Origin: Mucilaginibacter segetis
GTDB lineage: Bacteria; Bacteroidota; Bacteroidia; Sphingobacteriales; Sphingobacteriaceae
Reading direction: 5' to 3'
Length of the DNA stretch: 64,000 bases
NCBI RefSeq assembly: GCF_016522075.1
Contig: NZ_JAEHFW010000002.1
Coordinates: 434,001 to 498,000 of the forward strand
Positions 37,211 through 45,313 of the stretch are shown piece by piece; position 1 is the stretch's first letter, and each line of letters starts with the position of its first letter. The notes beneath the pieces are model-generated. The model was given only the letters and a program-made list of their open reading frames with translations. It was not told the origin of the DNA and did no database searches. A program made the translations under genes and the position numbers.

Positions 37211-37456
37211 TTAAACAGATGTTCCACGTGGAACTTTAAAAAAAGAAAACAGGGCAAATGCTGCCCAAATGCTTTCTAAAACAACAAAAGGGTAAAAACT
37301 TATCATAAAGGAAGACAGGCCGCATAAGCCCGCTCCAATAAAATTCATTCCGCTATACCAGCGGCTTTGTGTCGATAATTTCTTATATAAATTCAACAGA
37401 AAAGCAATTAGTAGTATAATTACACCAGTTGATGCTATGATGTCTGACAGGCTCAT
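37211..37456 (-). CDS. CBU_0592-family small membrane protein
   Basis: 81 residues with three hydrophobic segments (about 6-23, 38-54, 55-72). The pattern NFIGAGLCGLSSFMISFYPFVVLESIWAAFALFSFF matches the CBU_0592-like family, membrane proteins of unknown function. Its last codons (KVPRGTSV) are encoded by the second parS-like palindrome, so the C-terminus may be constrained by DNA binding. It starts right after the ABC-F stop, probably in the same transcript. Confidence 0.75.
   Translation of the reverse strand: MSLSDIIASTGVIILLIAFLLNLYKKLSTQSRWYSGMNFIGAGLCGLSSFMISFYPFVVLESIWAAFALFSFFKVPRGTSV
37220..37235. promoter_or_regulatory. parS-like ParB-binding site 2 (14-bp core)
   Basis: The 14-bp palindromic core GTTCCACGTGGAAC (37221-37234) is identical to that of the site at 37181-37198. 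The two centres are 38 bp apart. This copy lies inside the 3' coding end of the CBU_0592-like gene. Confidence 0.82.
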
Positions 37457-39313
37457 TTATGCTTCTTTTAATTCAATTAATTCTAACCACCGTGTTGATT
37501 TAGTATTAATATGGTCGTTTATTTCAGTGATTTTGTTAGTTAAGGAAATTAACAAATCAGGGTTTATATTAACTGTGTCTAGTTTCTTCGTGATGTTTTT
37601 TAACTCAGATTCCAGTGCTTCAATTTCTTGTTCAACAGATTCCAACTCCTTTTCTTCTTTATAACTTAAGCCGGCTTTTTTAACTGGTTCTGATACTTTA
37701 ATTGGAGAGCTTTTCTTTTGCTGTTTACTTTCTTCCAATTCCATACGATAAGATGAATAATTACCATTAAATATTTTAACATGACCGTCCGGCTCCATTA
37801 TAAATAGTTGATCGGTCATCTTGTCGAGCAGATACCTGTCGTGAGATACCATTATTAATATGCCCGGATAATTTCCTAAAAATTCTTCTAAAACATTTAA
37901 TGTATCAATATCTAAATCGTTTGTTGGCTCATCCAATATTAAAAAGTTAGGGTTTTTCATCAGGATGCTCATCAAATGAAGTCGCTTTTTTTCGCCACCG
38001 CTTAATTTTGAAATCAAACCATATTGCTTATTTGGCGGGAAAAGAAATAATGTAAGCAGGGCTGATGCAGATATAGTTTTTCCGTCCGCCATGGTAATGA
38101 ATTCCGCCACATTTTTTACGATGTCAATAACGCGCTCGTTTTCCTGAAAGCTGATGCCTGATTGGTTAAAATAACCGATAACGGTTGTTTCTCCTTTTAT
38201 GATCTCGCCGTTATCTGGCTCTAATTGTCCAGTGATCAGGTTTAAAAGTGTTGATTTTCCGCTTCCGTTTTTGCCGGCTAAGCCAATTCTGTCGCCTTTT
38301 TTGAAGATATAACTAAAGTTATTTATATATGTGTTGCCATTAAAGGCTTTACTTATACCGTGCATCTCCATTATTTTATTGCCTTGTCTTGCCGTTTTAA
38401 CGCTAAGCTCTACATTTTGCTTGGGGCCATTATTTTTGGTCTTGGCTTCCAGATCATAAAAAGCGTCAATGCGCGATTTCGATTTAGTGCCCCTGGCTTT
38501 TGGTTGCCTGCGCATCCATTCCAATTCTTTACGCAACAAATTGGTGTTTTTTTGCAATGTTGCTTCTTCAGAAACTTCGCGTTCAGCCTTCTTTTCCAGA
38601 TAATAGCCATAGTTACCCGCATAAGGGATGATCTTGCCCCGGTCTATTTCTAATATCTCGTTACATACATTGTCAAGAAAATACCTGTCATGGGTAACCA
38701 TCAATATCGTTTTTGATCCTTCCGTTAAAAGTTTTTCCAACCATTCTATCGTATCAATATCAAGGTGATTGGTTGGTTCATCCAATATATAAAGTTCAGG
38801 ATCTTCAATTAATAACTTGGCTAATGCTAAGCGTTTTTTTTGTCCTCCGGAGAGTGTGTTAATATTTTGATTAAGGTGATGAATATCCAGACGTCCTAAA
38901 ATGGTTTTAATTTTATATTCATACTCCCATGCATCAATTTCACTCATCTCCTCCATTATCTGGTTAAGGGCATTCATATTCTCCGGATCGTTTTCCAACA
39001 GTTCCTCATAGCGGCGTATTAATTGCTGCTGGATGTTATCGGCATGAAAAATATAATCACTTATAGTAACGGCGTTCTTAAAAAAAGGATCTTGCTCCAG
39101 GTATCCTACATTAAGATCACGGCTTTGCGCCACGTTACCTTCCGTTGGCTTTAATGAGCCTGATAAAATTTTTAACAAAGTAGACTTACCCGCTCCGTTT
39201 ATACCCACCAATGCTACCCTCCTGCCCCGGTTAATACCAATGGACAAGTTTTTAAACAGCCAATTATCATGATACGAATGGCCTAAATTTTCGGCCGATA
39301 TAAATGTGCTCAC
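37457..39313 (-). CDS. ABC-F family ATPase (Uup/EttA-like)
   Basis: 618 residues with two ABC domains and no membrane segments. The first has Walker A GINGAGKSTLLKIL and signature LSGGQKKRLALAKLL; the second has GKNGSGKSTLLNLI and LSGGEKKRLHLMSIL. They are joined by a charged linker with RRQPKARGTKSKSRI, and a C-terminal coiled coil follows (about 545-618). ABC-F proteins act on the ribosome or translation rather than transport. It starts with GTG at 39313, whose first G is the last base of the upstream TAG, so it is translationally coupled. Confidence 0.94.
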   Translation of the reverse strand: MSTFISAENLGHSYHDNWLFKNLSIGINRGRRVALVGINGAGKSTLLKILSGSLKPTEGNVAQSRDLNVGYLEQDPFFKNAVTISDYIFHADNIQQQLIRRYEELLENDPENMNALNQIMEEMSEIDAWEYEYKIKTILGRLDIHHLNQNINTLSGGQKKRLALAKLLIEDPELYILDEPTNHLDIDTIEWLEKLLTEGSKTILMVTHDRYFLDNVCNEILEIDRGKIIPYAGNYGYYLEKKAEREVSEEATLQKNTNLLRKELEWMRRQPKARGTKSKSRIDAFYDLEAKTKNNGPKQNVELSVKTARQGNKIMEMHGISKAFNGNTYINNFSYIFKKGDRIGLAGKNGSGKSTLLNLITGQLEPDNGEIIKGETTVIGYFNQSGISFQENERVIDIVKNVAEFITMADGKTISASALLTLFLFPPNKQYGLISKLSGGEKKRLHLMSILMKNPNFLILDEPTNDLDIDTLNVLEEFLGNYPGILIMVSHDRYLLDKMTDQLFIMEPDGHVKIFNGNYSSYRMELEESKQQKKSSPIKVSEPVKKAGLSYKEEKELESVEQEIEALESELKNITKKLDTVNINPDLLISLTNKITEINDHINTKSTRWLELIELKEA

Positions 39314-39966
39314 TAAATTTTTTTTATTTTATCTGATGTATAAGTAAATATTCCAGGGGTGCTGTCTAATGACTTTTTATACATCGCATTTGCAACTGTA
39401 AGTGCAGGAATGCTTCTGTATTTTTTTAAGCCGCCTAAAAGTAAAGGATTAACAAATTTCATAATTGCAGTGGCTATTTTTTCTGTCGCTCTGTATTCTT
39501 TCCTGTCTCCTGTTAATAAAGAAGGTTGATATATATGTAAACTTTTAACCCCTGTGGTTTTTATAGCGTTCTCAGTTTCGCCTTTTATTTGGGTATAAAA
39601 ATTACCCGAGCTTGCATCTGCACCGATGGCAGAAACTAAATGATATTGCTCAACGCCATTTTTTACAGCCAATTTTGCCAACTCCAAAGGGTAAGAATAA
39701 TCTATCTTTTTGTATTCCTGCAGATTTGGCGTTTTTTTTCGTGTAGTTCCCAGGCAACAAAACAAAGCATGCCCTTTTATTTCTTTCGAGTGTTTAAAAA
39801 GATCATTAAAATCCACTACAAGCTGAGTCAATTTTTCATGCTTGATTTCTAACTCACTTCTTACCAAAAGCAATATCTCTACGTATTCTCTACTGGTTAG
39901 CAATGTTTCCAGCAAATTGCCACCAATAAGCCCGCTTGCGCCCACTATAATCCCTTTATATGCCAT
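39313..39966 (-). CDS. NAD(P)-binding oxidoreductase, HTATIP2/TIP30-like
   Basis: 217-residue atypical short-chain dehydrogenase. The nucleotide-binding motif is GASGLIGGNLLETLL; CCLGTTRKK and YHLVSAIGADASSGNFYTQIKGETE follow the TIP30 pattern, in which the usual YxxxK appears as Y-x-x-x-K. The substrate is unknown. It overlaps the ABC-F gene by one base. A TATTTTTG box lies at 39986-39993. Confidence 0.85.
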   Translation of the reverse strand: MAYKGIIVGASGLIGGNLLETLLTSREYVEILLLVRSELEIKHEKLTQLVVDFNDLFKHSKEIKGHALFCCLGTTRKKTPNLQEYKKIDYSYPLELAKLAVKNGVEQYHLVSAIGADASSGNFYTQIKGETENAIKTTGVKSLHIYQPSLLTGDRKEYRATEKIATAIMKFVNPLLLGGLKKYRSIPALTVANAMYKKSLDSTPGIFTYTSDKIKKI

Positions 39967-39985
39967 TGATGGTCAGTTTAAAATG

Positions 39986-39993
39986 CAAAAATA
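39986..39993 (-). promoter_or_regulatory. Bacteroidota -7 box (TATTTTTG) for the TIP30-like/ABC-F operon
   Basis: Minus-strand match to TAnnTTTG, 19 nt before the ATG at 39966. Confidence 0.5.
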
Positions 39994-40132
39994 CATATAA
40001 TAAAAAATATAGCTGTAAATAGTATCAGCGTAATGGATAATGTTGCACACAATCAGCTGTAGAGTGTCACTTTTCGTTTATAATATATTGATAATCAACA
40101 CTATAAAAATAATTGCACTCTCGAACAAAACT

Positions 40133-40163
40133 AATGAACTAATGTTCATTGTAATATTACAAT
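40133..40163. promoter_or_regulatory. Two overlapping dyads upstream of the mla operon
   Basis: AATGAAC-TAAT-GTTCATT (40133-40150) overlaps the perfect 16-bp palindrome ATTGTAATATTACAAT (40148-40163). The geometry is that of a repressor operator, about 55-85 bp before the mlaE start. No regulator gene is adjacent. Confidence 0.45.
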
Positions 40164-40217
40164 CAGTTCACAACAGATTAGGCTGATAGTGATAAAATCA
40201 ATTATATACTGACGCTT

Positions 40218-40994
40218 ATGGCAGAACAGATTGTTACAGGCTATAAAAAATGGCTTGAAAATATTGGTGAACAAGGAGTTTTTTTTACACGCTTTGTAGG
40301 GAATGTTTTTAATGGAAGTTTCGAATGGTCAGAGTTTGTGCGACAATGTTACGAAATTGGCTATAGGTCGTTAATGCTCGTGGGTATTACAGCGTTTATT
40401 ATGGGCATGGTTCTTATTTTGCAACTAAGGCCGTCTTTATTAGAATTAGGTGCAGAAAGCATGCTTCCCCGAACATTGTCTATTTCTCTGATTCGCGAGA
40501 TAGGACCGGTTATTACAGCAATTATTTGCGCTGGCAAAATAGCTTCAAGCATTGGTGCAGAGTTAGGAAGTATGAAGGTTACCGAACAAATAGATGCTAT
40601 GGAGGTTTCAGGAGCCAATCCGATACAGTATCTGGTTGTAACCCGTATACTGGCTACCAGCTTTATGGTGCCCCTACTGGCACTTACAGGCGATGCTATA
40701 GGCTTATTAGGGGGGTATTTGGCGCTAACTTTTACAGACAGTATTTCATTTTCACTTTACTTCCATAAATGCATAGCTGCGCTCGACTTTACCGATTTTA
40801 TACCGGCGTTTATTAAGACCATATTTTTTGGATTCGCAATTGGCTTTGTAGGATGTTATAAAGGATATCATTCTGATAAAGGCACCGAAAGCGTAGGGCT
40901 TGCCGCAAATTCTGCGGTAGTCACCGCGTCACTATGGATATTTGTTATTGATGCTATTGCCGTTCAGATCACCAGCTTATTATTTTACAGATAG
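40218..40994 (+). CDS. mlaE: MlaE-family ABC transporter permease
   Basis: 258 residues with about five to six membrane segments. Diagnostic MlaE text: RSLMLVGITAFIMGMVLILQ, SLIREIGPVITAIICAGKIASSIGAELGSMKVTEQIDAMEV (the family's EQIDAL-like motif), and FFGFAIGFVGCYKGYHS. It is the inner-membrane permease of a phospholipid transporter that maintains outer-membrane lipid asymmetry. First gene of the mlaE-F-D operon; no mlaA/B/C nearby, as is common outside Proteobacteria. Confidence 0.95.
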   Translation: MAEQIVTGYKKWLENIGEQGVFFTRFVGNVFNGSFEWSEFVRQCYEIGYRSLMLVGITAFIMGMVLILQLRPSLLELGAESMLPRTLSISLIREIGPVITAIICAGKIASSIGAELGSMKVTEQIDAMEVSGANPIQYLVVTRILATSFMVPLLALTGDAIGLLGGYLALTFTDSISFSLYFHKCIAALDFTDFIPAFIKTIFFGFAIGFVGCYKGYHSDKGTESVGLAANSAVVTASLWIFVIDAIAVQITSLLFYR

Positions 40995-40995
40995 C

Positions 40996-41775
40996 ATGGA
41001 AACCTTTATTAATAATAACGGAGAAAATGGCGCAATGGAAGACATTGTAGTTGAGATCAGCCATATTAAAAAAGCGTTCGGAGTTAACGAAGTGCTTAAA
41101 GATATTAGTGTTTGTGTTAAAAGAAGTGAGAACGTTGTAGTACTGGGTAAATCAGGACAGGGCAAATCAGTTACTATACAATGTATAGTCGGACTTTTAA
41201 CGCCAGATGAAGGATCTGTTAAAGTTTTTGGTAAAGAGGTTAGTGAAATGTCTGATGCAGAATTAAAGGATTTGCGTACAAAAGTTGGATTTCTGTTTCA
41301 AAGCGGGGCACTATACGACTCCATGACCGTTAGGGAAAACCTGGAATTTCCTTTAACAAGAGTATTAAAAATAAAAGATCAAAAAGAAATAGATAAACGA
41401 GTGGAAGAGGTGTTAGACGGAGTTGGCTTGTTAGACGCTGTTGATAAGCTGCCCTGCGATCTCTCGGGCGGAATGCGTAAACGGGTTGGCCTTGCACGCA
41501 CAATGATCGTAAAGCCTGAAATAATGCTTTATGATGAACCTACCACAGGCCTTGACCCTATTACATCCAGAGAAATTAGTGAACTCATATTGCATATGCA
41601 AAAACGATATAAAACCACCTCCATTATCATAACACACGATATGGAGTGCGCAAAAATAACAGCCGACAGGGTGCTCATAATGAATGATGGAATGTATATA
41701 GCCGAAGGGTCATTTGATGAGCTAAAAAACTCTGAGGATATTAAAATAAAAGCATTTTTTAACGAAACAACATGA
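40996..41775 (+). CDS. mlaF: MlaF-family ABC transporter ATPase
   Basis: 259 residues. Walker A GKSGQGKSVTIQC, Q-loop LFQSGALYDSMTV, signature LSGGMRKRVGLARTM, Walker B IMLYDEPTTGLDP, and H-loop IITHDMECAK. The SGALYDSMTVRENL stretch is typical of MlaF. I chose ATG 40996, one base after the mlaE stop; a longer ORF begins inside mlaE, and ATG 41035 is an alternative. The stop overlaps the mlaD start. Confidence 0.94.
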   Translation: METFINNNGENGAMEDIVVEISHIKKAFGVNEVLKDISVCVKRSENVVVLGKSGQGKSVTIQCIVGLLTPDEGSVKVFGKEVSEMSDAELKDLRTKVGFLFQSGALYDSMTVRENLEFPLTRVLKIKDQKEIDKRVEEVLDGVGLLDAVDKLPCDLSGGMRKRVGLARTMIVKPEIMLYDEPTTGLDPITSREISELILHMQKRYKTTSIIITHDMECAKITADRVLIMNDGMYIAEGSFDELKNSEDIKIKAFFNETT

Positions 41776-42524
41776 AAACAACATCATCACAGAAAATAAA
41801 GATCGGACTTTTTACCTTAGCAGGATTGCTCATCTTACTGTTAGCAATTTTTTTTATAGGTAATCAAAAAAGTCTTTTCAACTCAACCTTTAGGGTATAC
41901 GGTACATTTAATAATGTAAGTGGTCTTCAAGTTGGCAATAACGTAAGATTTGCAGGAATTAACGTAGGGGTAGTTGATGCCATAAATATTGTTAATGACA
42001 GCTCAGTAAGGGTTGATTTGACATTGAATACTTCTGTTCAAAAATTTATTAAGACGGACTCCAAGCTAAGTATAGGCAGCGATGGCCTGATGGGAGATAA
42101 ACTGGTAATTATTGCACCGGGAGGTATAACCAGTACGCAACAAGTAAAAGAAAATGGAGAGTTGGTAACCATTAATCCGGTTGATGTAGATAAGATAATT
42201 GGCAAATTAACCAAGGTAGCAGATAATGCGGAGTCGCTTACTGCGAACCTTTCTGAAATAGTAGCTAAAATAAACAACGGGAAGGGAAGCATTGGCCGTT
42301 TACTTAATAACGATAAAATTGCTAAAGATCTGGAAGGGACGGTAAAACAAGCCCAAACAACCATTAAGGGAGTACATAGTACTACGGCTACTTTAAACGA
42401 GGACTTAAAGGCAGCTCAACATAATTTTTTACTTCGCGGGTTTTTTAAGAAAAAAGAAAAGGCACGCCGGGATTCGATAAAAAAGGCACACGAAGCCATA
42501 CAAAAGGCAAAAGCTAAAAATTAA
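41772..42524 (+). CDS. mlaD: MlaD-family MCE-domain lipid-binding protein
   Basis: 250 residues. One N-terminal membrane anchor (about 10-28) and one MCE domain (about 37-115: VYGTFNNVSGLQVGNNVRFAGI, GSDGLMGDKLVIIAPGG). A helical C-terminal region follows with GKGSIGRLLNNDKIAKDLEG and a Lys-rich tail. It forms the periplasmic ring of the Mla transporter and carries lipids. Its ATGA overlap with mlaF indicates coupled translation. Confidence 0.93.
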   Translation: MKTTSSQKIKIGLFTLAGLLILLLAIFFIGNQKSLFNSTFRVYGTFNNVSGLQVGNNVRFAGINVGVVDAINIVNDSSVRVDLTLNTSVQKFIKTDSKLSIGSDGLMGDKLVIIAPGGITSTQQVKENGELVTINPVDVDKIIGKLTKVADNAESLTANLSEIVAKINNGKGSIGRLLNNDKIAKDLEGTVKQAQTTIKGVHSTTATLNEDLKAAQHNFLLRGFFKKKEKARRDSIKKAHEAIQKAKAKN

Positions 42525-42564
42525 AAAAAGCAGGGATAAGAACGTTATAGTTCCTGTCCCTGCT
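42523..42564 (-). terminator. Terminator hairpin between mlaD and the nuclease gene
   Basis: Stem AGCAGGGA (42529-42536) / TCCCTGCT (42557-42564) with an inner GAAC/GTTC pair. On the minus strand the U run from 42523-42529 follows it, so it serves mainly the nuclease gene, although the stem could also slow transcription leaving mlaD. Confidence 0.7.
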
Positions 42565-42578
42565 ACATATTATAGATA

Positions 42579-44024
42579 TTATAAATTATCTTTTTTTGTT
42601 TCTATAGCGTCCTGAATATTTTGTGGCAGGCTCGAAAGAAAATTATATCCGGTAGCAGTCTCTATATCTCGAACAGTTACCCTGTATTGTTTCCAGTCTG
42701 AGTTAATATTATTAACGTTTGGAGTATTTACAGCAATAACCCTTGTTGAAGAAGTTACCCTGTTTAAATCAGCATCTCCTTTATTTTCTATAACAGCTAT
42801 TTTCCAAACATTGCTTGGTACGGTTACATGGTTATTATTTATTTTATTAGCTGTACCATTAGATCCGGTACCGCCTACACCGTAGCTGCCCATAATAATG
42901 TAAACCTCGTTGCCGGCAACAACCTGCTCACGCAAATAGTTCTCCAGATTGGCCCAGGTTTGCTGATTGTTTTGCGGTGCTTGTGGTATCATATTTGTCA
43001 TCAAAAATGTTGCTGAATTAGCATTAGTTGAGCTTGTTCTGTCAGCAGAAGGGCAATTGTGTCCCCTGTCAAAACCAGAACCAGAATAACTGTTGCTCTG
43101 CACTTCGTAAAAACCTGAAGGTAAACCATTAAATCCGGCAAAATTATCAAGTCTTGATGTTGCATTGGTGATGTTGGTTGCATCTAAATGCCAGCTCACC
43201 CAGTTCGGGGTTCCTCGGGTACTGCTATATGATTCTACATAATATTTTTGATCAATAAGATAATTATCGCTCATAACAATTGCCGCTTGAGCTCCTGAAG
43301 GATTACCCAACAACAAATTGCTATTGTCCCCGGTCTCAGGCGGAGCATCGGCACCTGCAGTAACTCCTCTGTCAGCTGCGGGAGTTCCCGTGGAGCCGCC
43401 GGAGTTCCCTGTTGTATCGCTGCCATTATCCGGAGAACCTACAACAATACCAGGATCACCAGTACCCTTAAAGGTTATATCATCAATATTGATACGGGTA
43501 GTAGCAGTTTTTTGAATTCGGAAACGAACCTTTTCTGTTGTAGTAACCTTAAATGAATCAATAGTCAGTGTGGTGTTGTTTTCGGTAATGTCCGATCCTA
43601 TTTGCGTAAAAGTTGTACCACCATCTGTAGACATTAGCAATTGCCAAGTAGAACTGGCGTCATTGCCATATTTAGCGTGTTTAATATTTATTTGTTTTAC
43701 TCCATTTATATCAAAATTCATGGTAATATCGCCGTTACGTAAGCGAACCGATTTGTTCCCATCCTTAACATCGGCAGCAAGATTACCTAATAAGGCATCG
43801 TTAAAACTCCATACGCCTGTATTTAATTGTACATCGGCTTTTGCATAGGCGGTTTTTGAGCCCGACTCAAAATCTTCAGTAATAGCATAGGGTTGCGGTG
43901 CAGGAGGCGTAATAACAGTGGTGTCTCCGGTAGGAGGTGTAGGAGTTATAGGATTGTTGTCTTTTTTACAGCTTGCTACAATTAGTACAAGCGACAAATA
44001 AATAAGTACTTTTCTTAAATTCAT
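42579..44024 (-). CDS. DNA/RNA non-specific endonuclease lipoprotein (NUC family)
   Basis: 481 residues. Lipobox VASC (Cys near residue 19). A Pro/Thr linker leads to a beta-sandwich (about 45-190, ITEDFESGSKTAYAKADV... NIDDITFKGTG) typical of secreted Bacteroidota enzymes. Next comes a Gly/Ser/Thr-rich linker and a catalytic NUC domain (about 245-475) with active-site GFDRGHNCPSADRT, metal-binding Asn in FLMTNMIPQAPQNNQQTWANLE, and the closing VAVNTPNVN. It is a secreted, surface-anchored metal-dependent nuclease, likely for scavenging nucleic acids. Confidence 0.93.
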   Translation of the reverse strand: MNLRKVLIYLSLVLIVASCKKDNNPITPTPPTGDTTVITPPAPQPYAITEDFESGSKTAYAKADVQLNTGVWSFNDALLGNLAADVKDGNKSVRLRNGDITMNFDINGVKQINIKHAKYGNDASSTWQLLMSTDGGTTFTQIGSDITENNTTLTIDSFKVTTTEKVRFRIQKTATTRINIDDITFKGTGDPGIVVGSPDNGSDTTGNSGGSTGTPAADRGVTAGADAPPETGDNSNLLLGNPSGAQAAIVMSDNYLIDQKYYVESYSSTRGTPNWVSWHLDATNITNATSRLDNFAGFNGLPSGFYEVQSNSYSGSGFDRGHNCPSADRTSSTNANSATFLMTNMIPQAPQNNQQTWANLENYLREQVVAGNEVYIIMGSYGVGGTGSNGTANKINNNHVTVPSNVWKIAVIENKGDADLNRVTSSTRVIAVNTPNVNNINSDWKQYRVTVRDIETATGYNFLSSLPQNIQDAIETKKDNL

Positions 44025-44043
44025 GTATCTGTTTTTTTGAAAG

Positions 44044-44051
44044 CAAAAATA
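44044..44051 (-). promoter_or_regulatory. Bacteroidota -7 box (TATTTTTG) for the nuclease gene
   Basis: Minus-strand TAnnTTTG match 19 nt before the ATG at 44024. Confidence 0.45.
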
Positions 44052-44191
44052 CTGCTTTTGTATTAACTAAATATTAAATAGATATAGTTTAACTAAATTT
44101 TTACATCGAATATTAAATAACTTAAATGCTTGCATAACAGAGATATACACAGGCCTATCAAAATACTATGACCTATTTAGTTTTGCTTTCG

Positions 44192-44199
44192 TATTTTTG
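44192..44199 (+). promoter_or_regulatory. Bacteroidota -7 box (TATTTTTG) for thiL
   Basis: Exact TAnnTTTG match 22 nt before the thiL ATG at 44222. The -33 element is unclear. Confidence 0.45.
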
Positions 44200-44221
44200 C
44201 AGGATAATTTAAAAGAATATA

Positions 44222-45265
44222 ATGTTTGAAAACCAGGAGAAAACAGCCATAGAAAAATTAGGAGAGTTTGGTTTAATAAACCACCTTACCAAAAACATTA
44301 AACATACCCAAAAAAGCACATTAAAGGGTGTGGGAGATGATGCTGCTGTGCTTGATTATACCAACAAAAAAGTACTGGTATCTACTGATATGCTGTTGGA
44401 GGGCATTCATTTTGATTTGGCTTACACCCCTCTTAAACACTTAGGCTATAAAGCGGTACAAGTTAATTTGAGTGATATATATGCCATGAATGGTATTGCC
44501 ACGCAGGTAACTGTATCGGTAGGTTTGTCGAGCCGTTTTCCTCTGGAGGCTATTGAAGAATTGTATGAAGGAATTTACCTGGCGTGCTCTAATTACAATG
44601 TGGATGTTATAGGTGGTGATACCACAGCATCAAAACAAGGGCTTGTTATTAGTGTAACAGCTTTAGGTTATGCTGATGAGCAGGATGTTGTATATCGTAA
44701 TACAGCCGAAGAAGGGGACTTGATATGTGTATCCGGCGACTTGGGCGGCGCATACACCGGCCTGCAGTTGCTGGAACGTGAGAAACTGGTTTACATGGAA
44801 AATCCGAACATTCAACCCGACCTGGAAGGCAAAGATTATATTGTAGAGCGACAATTAAAACCCGAAGCACGTAAAGATATTATTGATTTGCTAAAAGAAA
44901 TGGATGTAAAGCCCACAGCTATGATAGATGTATCTGATGGGTTGGCATCGGAACTGCTGCACATTTGCAAACAGAGTAACAAAGGCTGTAATTTATACGA
45001 AGAGAAAATACCTATTGACCCCATGACGTATGAAACTGCACGTGAGTTTAACCTTGATCCAACGGTTTGCGCGTTAAGCGGTGGAGAAGATTACGAGCTG
45101 TTGTTCACTGTTAAACAAGCGGAATATGACAAGATCAAGTTTAAAATGGATTTTACCATTATTGGTTATATTACAGAACCCAATGCCGGGTGTAACCTGA
45201 TAACTAAATCCGGCAATGTGCATCCGCTTAAAGCACAGGGTTGGAATGCTTTTAAAGCGGAATAA
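44222..45265 (+). CDS. thiL: Thiamine-monophosphate kinase
   Basis: 347 residues of the PurM/ThiL ATP-binding fold. ThiL phosphorylates thiamine monophosphate to the pyrophosphate cofactor. Signatures: GVGDDAAVLDY, VSTDMLLEGIHFDL, NLSDIYAMNGIATQ, YNVDVIGGDTTASKQGL, TAMIDVSDGLASELLHICKQS and ALSGGEDYELLFTV. No other thi genes and no TPP riboswitch are visible nearby. It converges on rmuC. Confidence 0.96.
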   Translation: MFENQEKTAIEKLGEFGLINHLTKNIKHTQKSTLKGVGDDAAVLDYTNKKVLVSTDMLLEGIHFDLAYTPLKHLGYKAVQVNLSDIYAMNGIATQVTVSVGLSSRFPLEAIEELYEGIYLACSNYNVDVIGGDTTASKQGLVISVTALGYADEQDVVYRNTAEEGDLICVSGDLGGAYTGLQLLEREKLVYMENPNIQPDLEGKDYIVERQLKPEARKDIIDLLKEMDVKPTAMIDVSDGLASELLHICKQSNKGCNLYEEKIPIDPMTYETAREFNLDPTVCALSGGEDYELLFTVKQAEYDKIKFKMDFTIIGYITEPNAGCNLITKSGNVHPLKAQGWNAFKAE

Positions 45266-45276
45266 ACAGAAATAAT

Positions 45277-45313
45277 AAGTGAGGATTAATATCTTTGGGA
45301 TTATTCCTCACTT
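45277..45313. terminator. Hairpin between convergent thiL and rmuC
   Basis: Inverted repeat AAGTGAGGA (45277-45285) / TCCTCACTT (45305-45313) with a 19-nt loop that can pair further. The right arm lies within the last codons of rmuC, and neither side has a long T run. Its bidirectional terminator role is a moderate inference. Confidence 0.5.
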
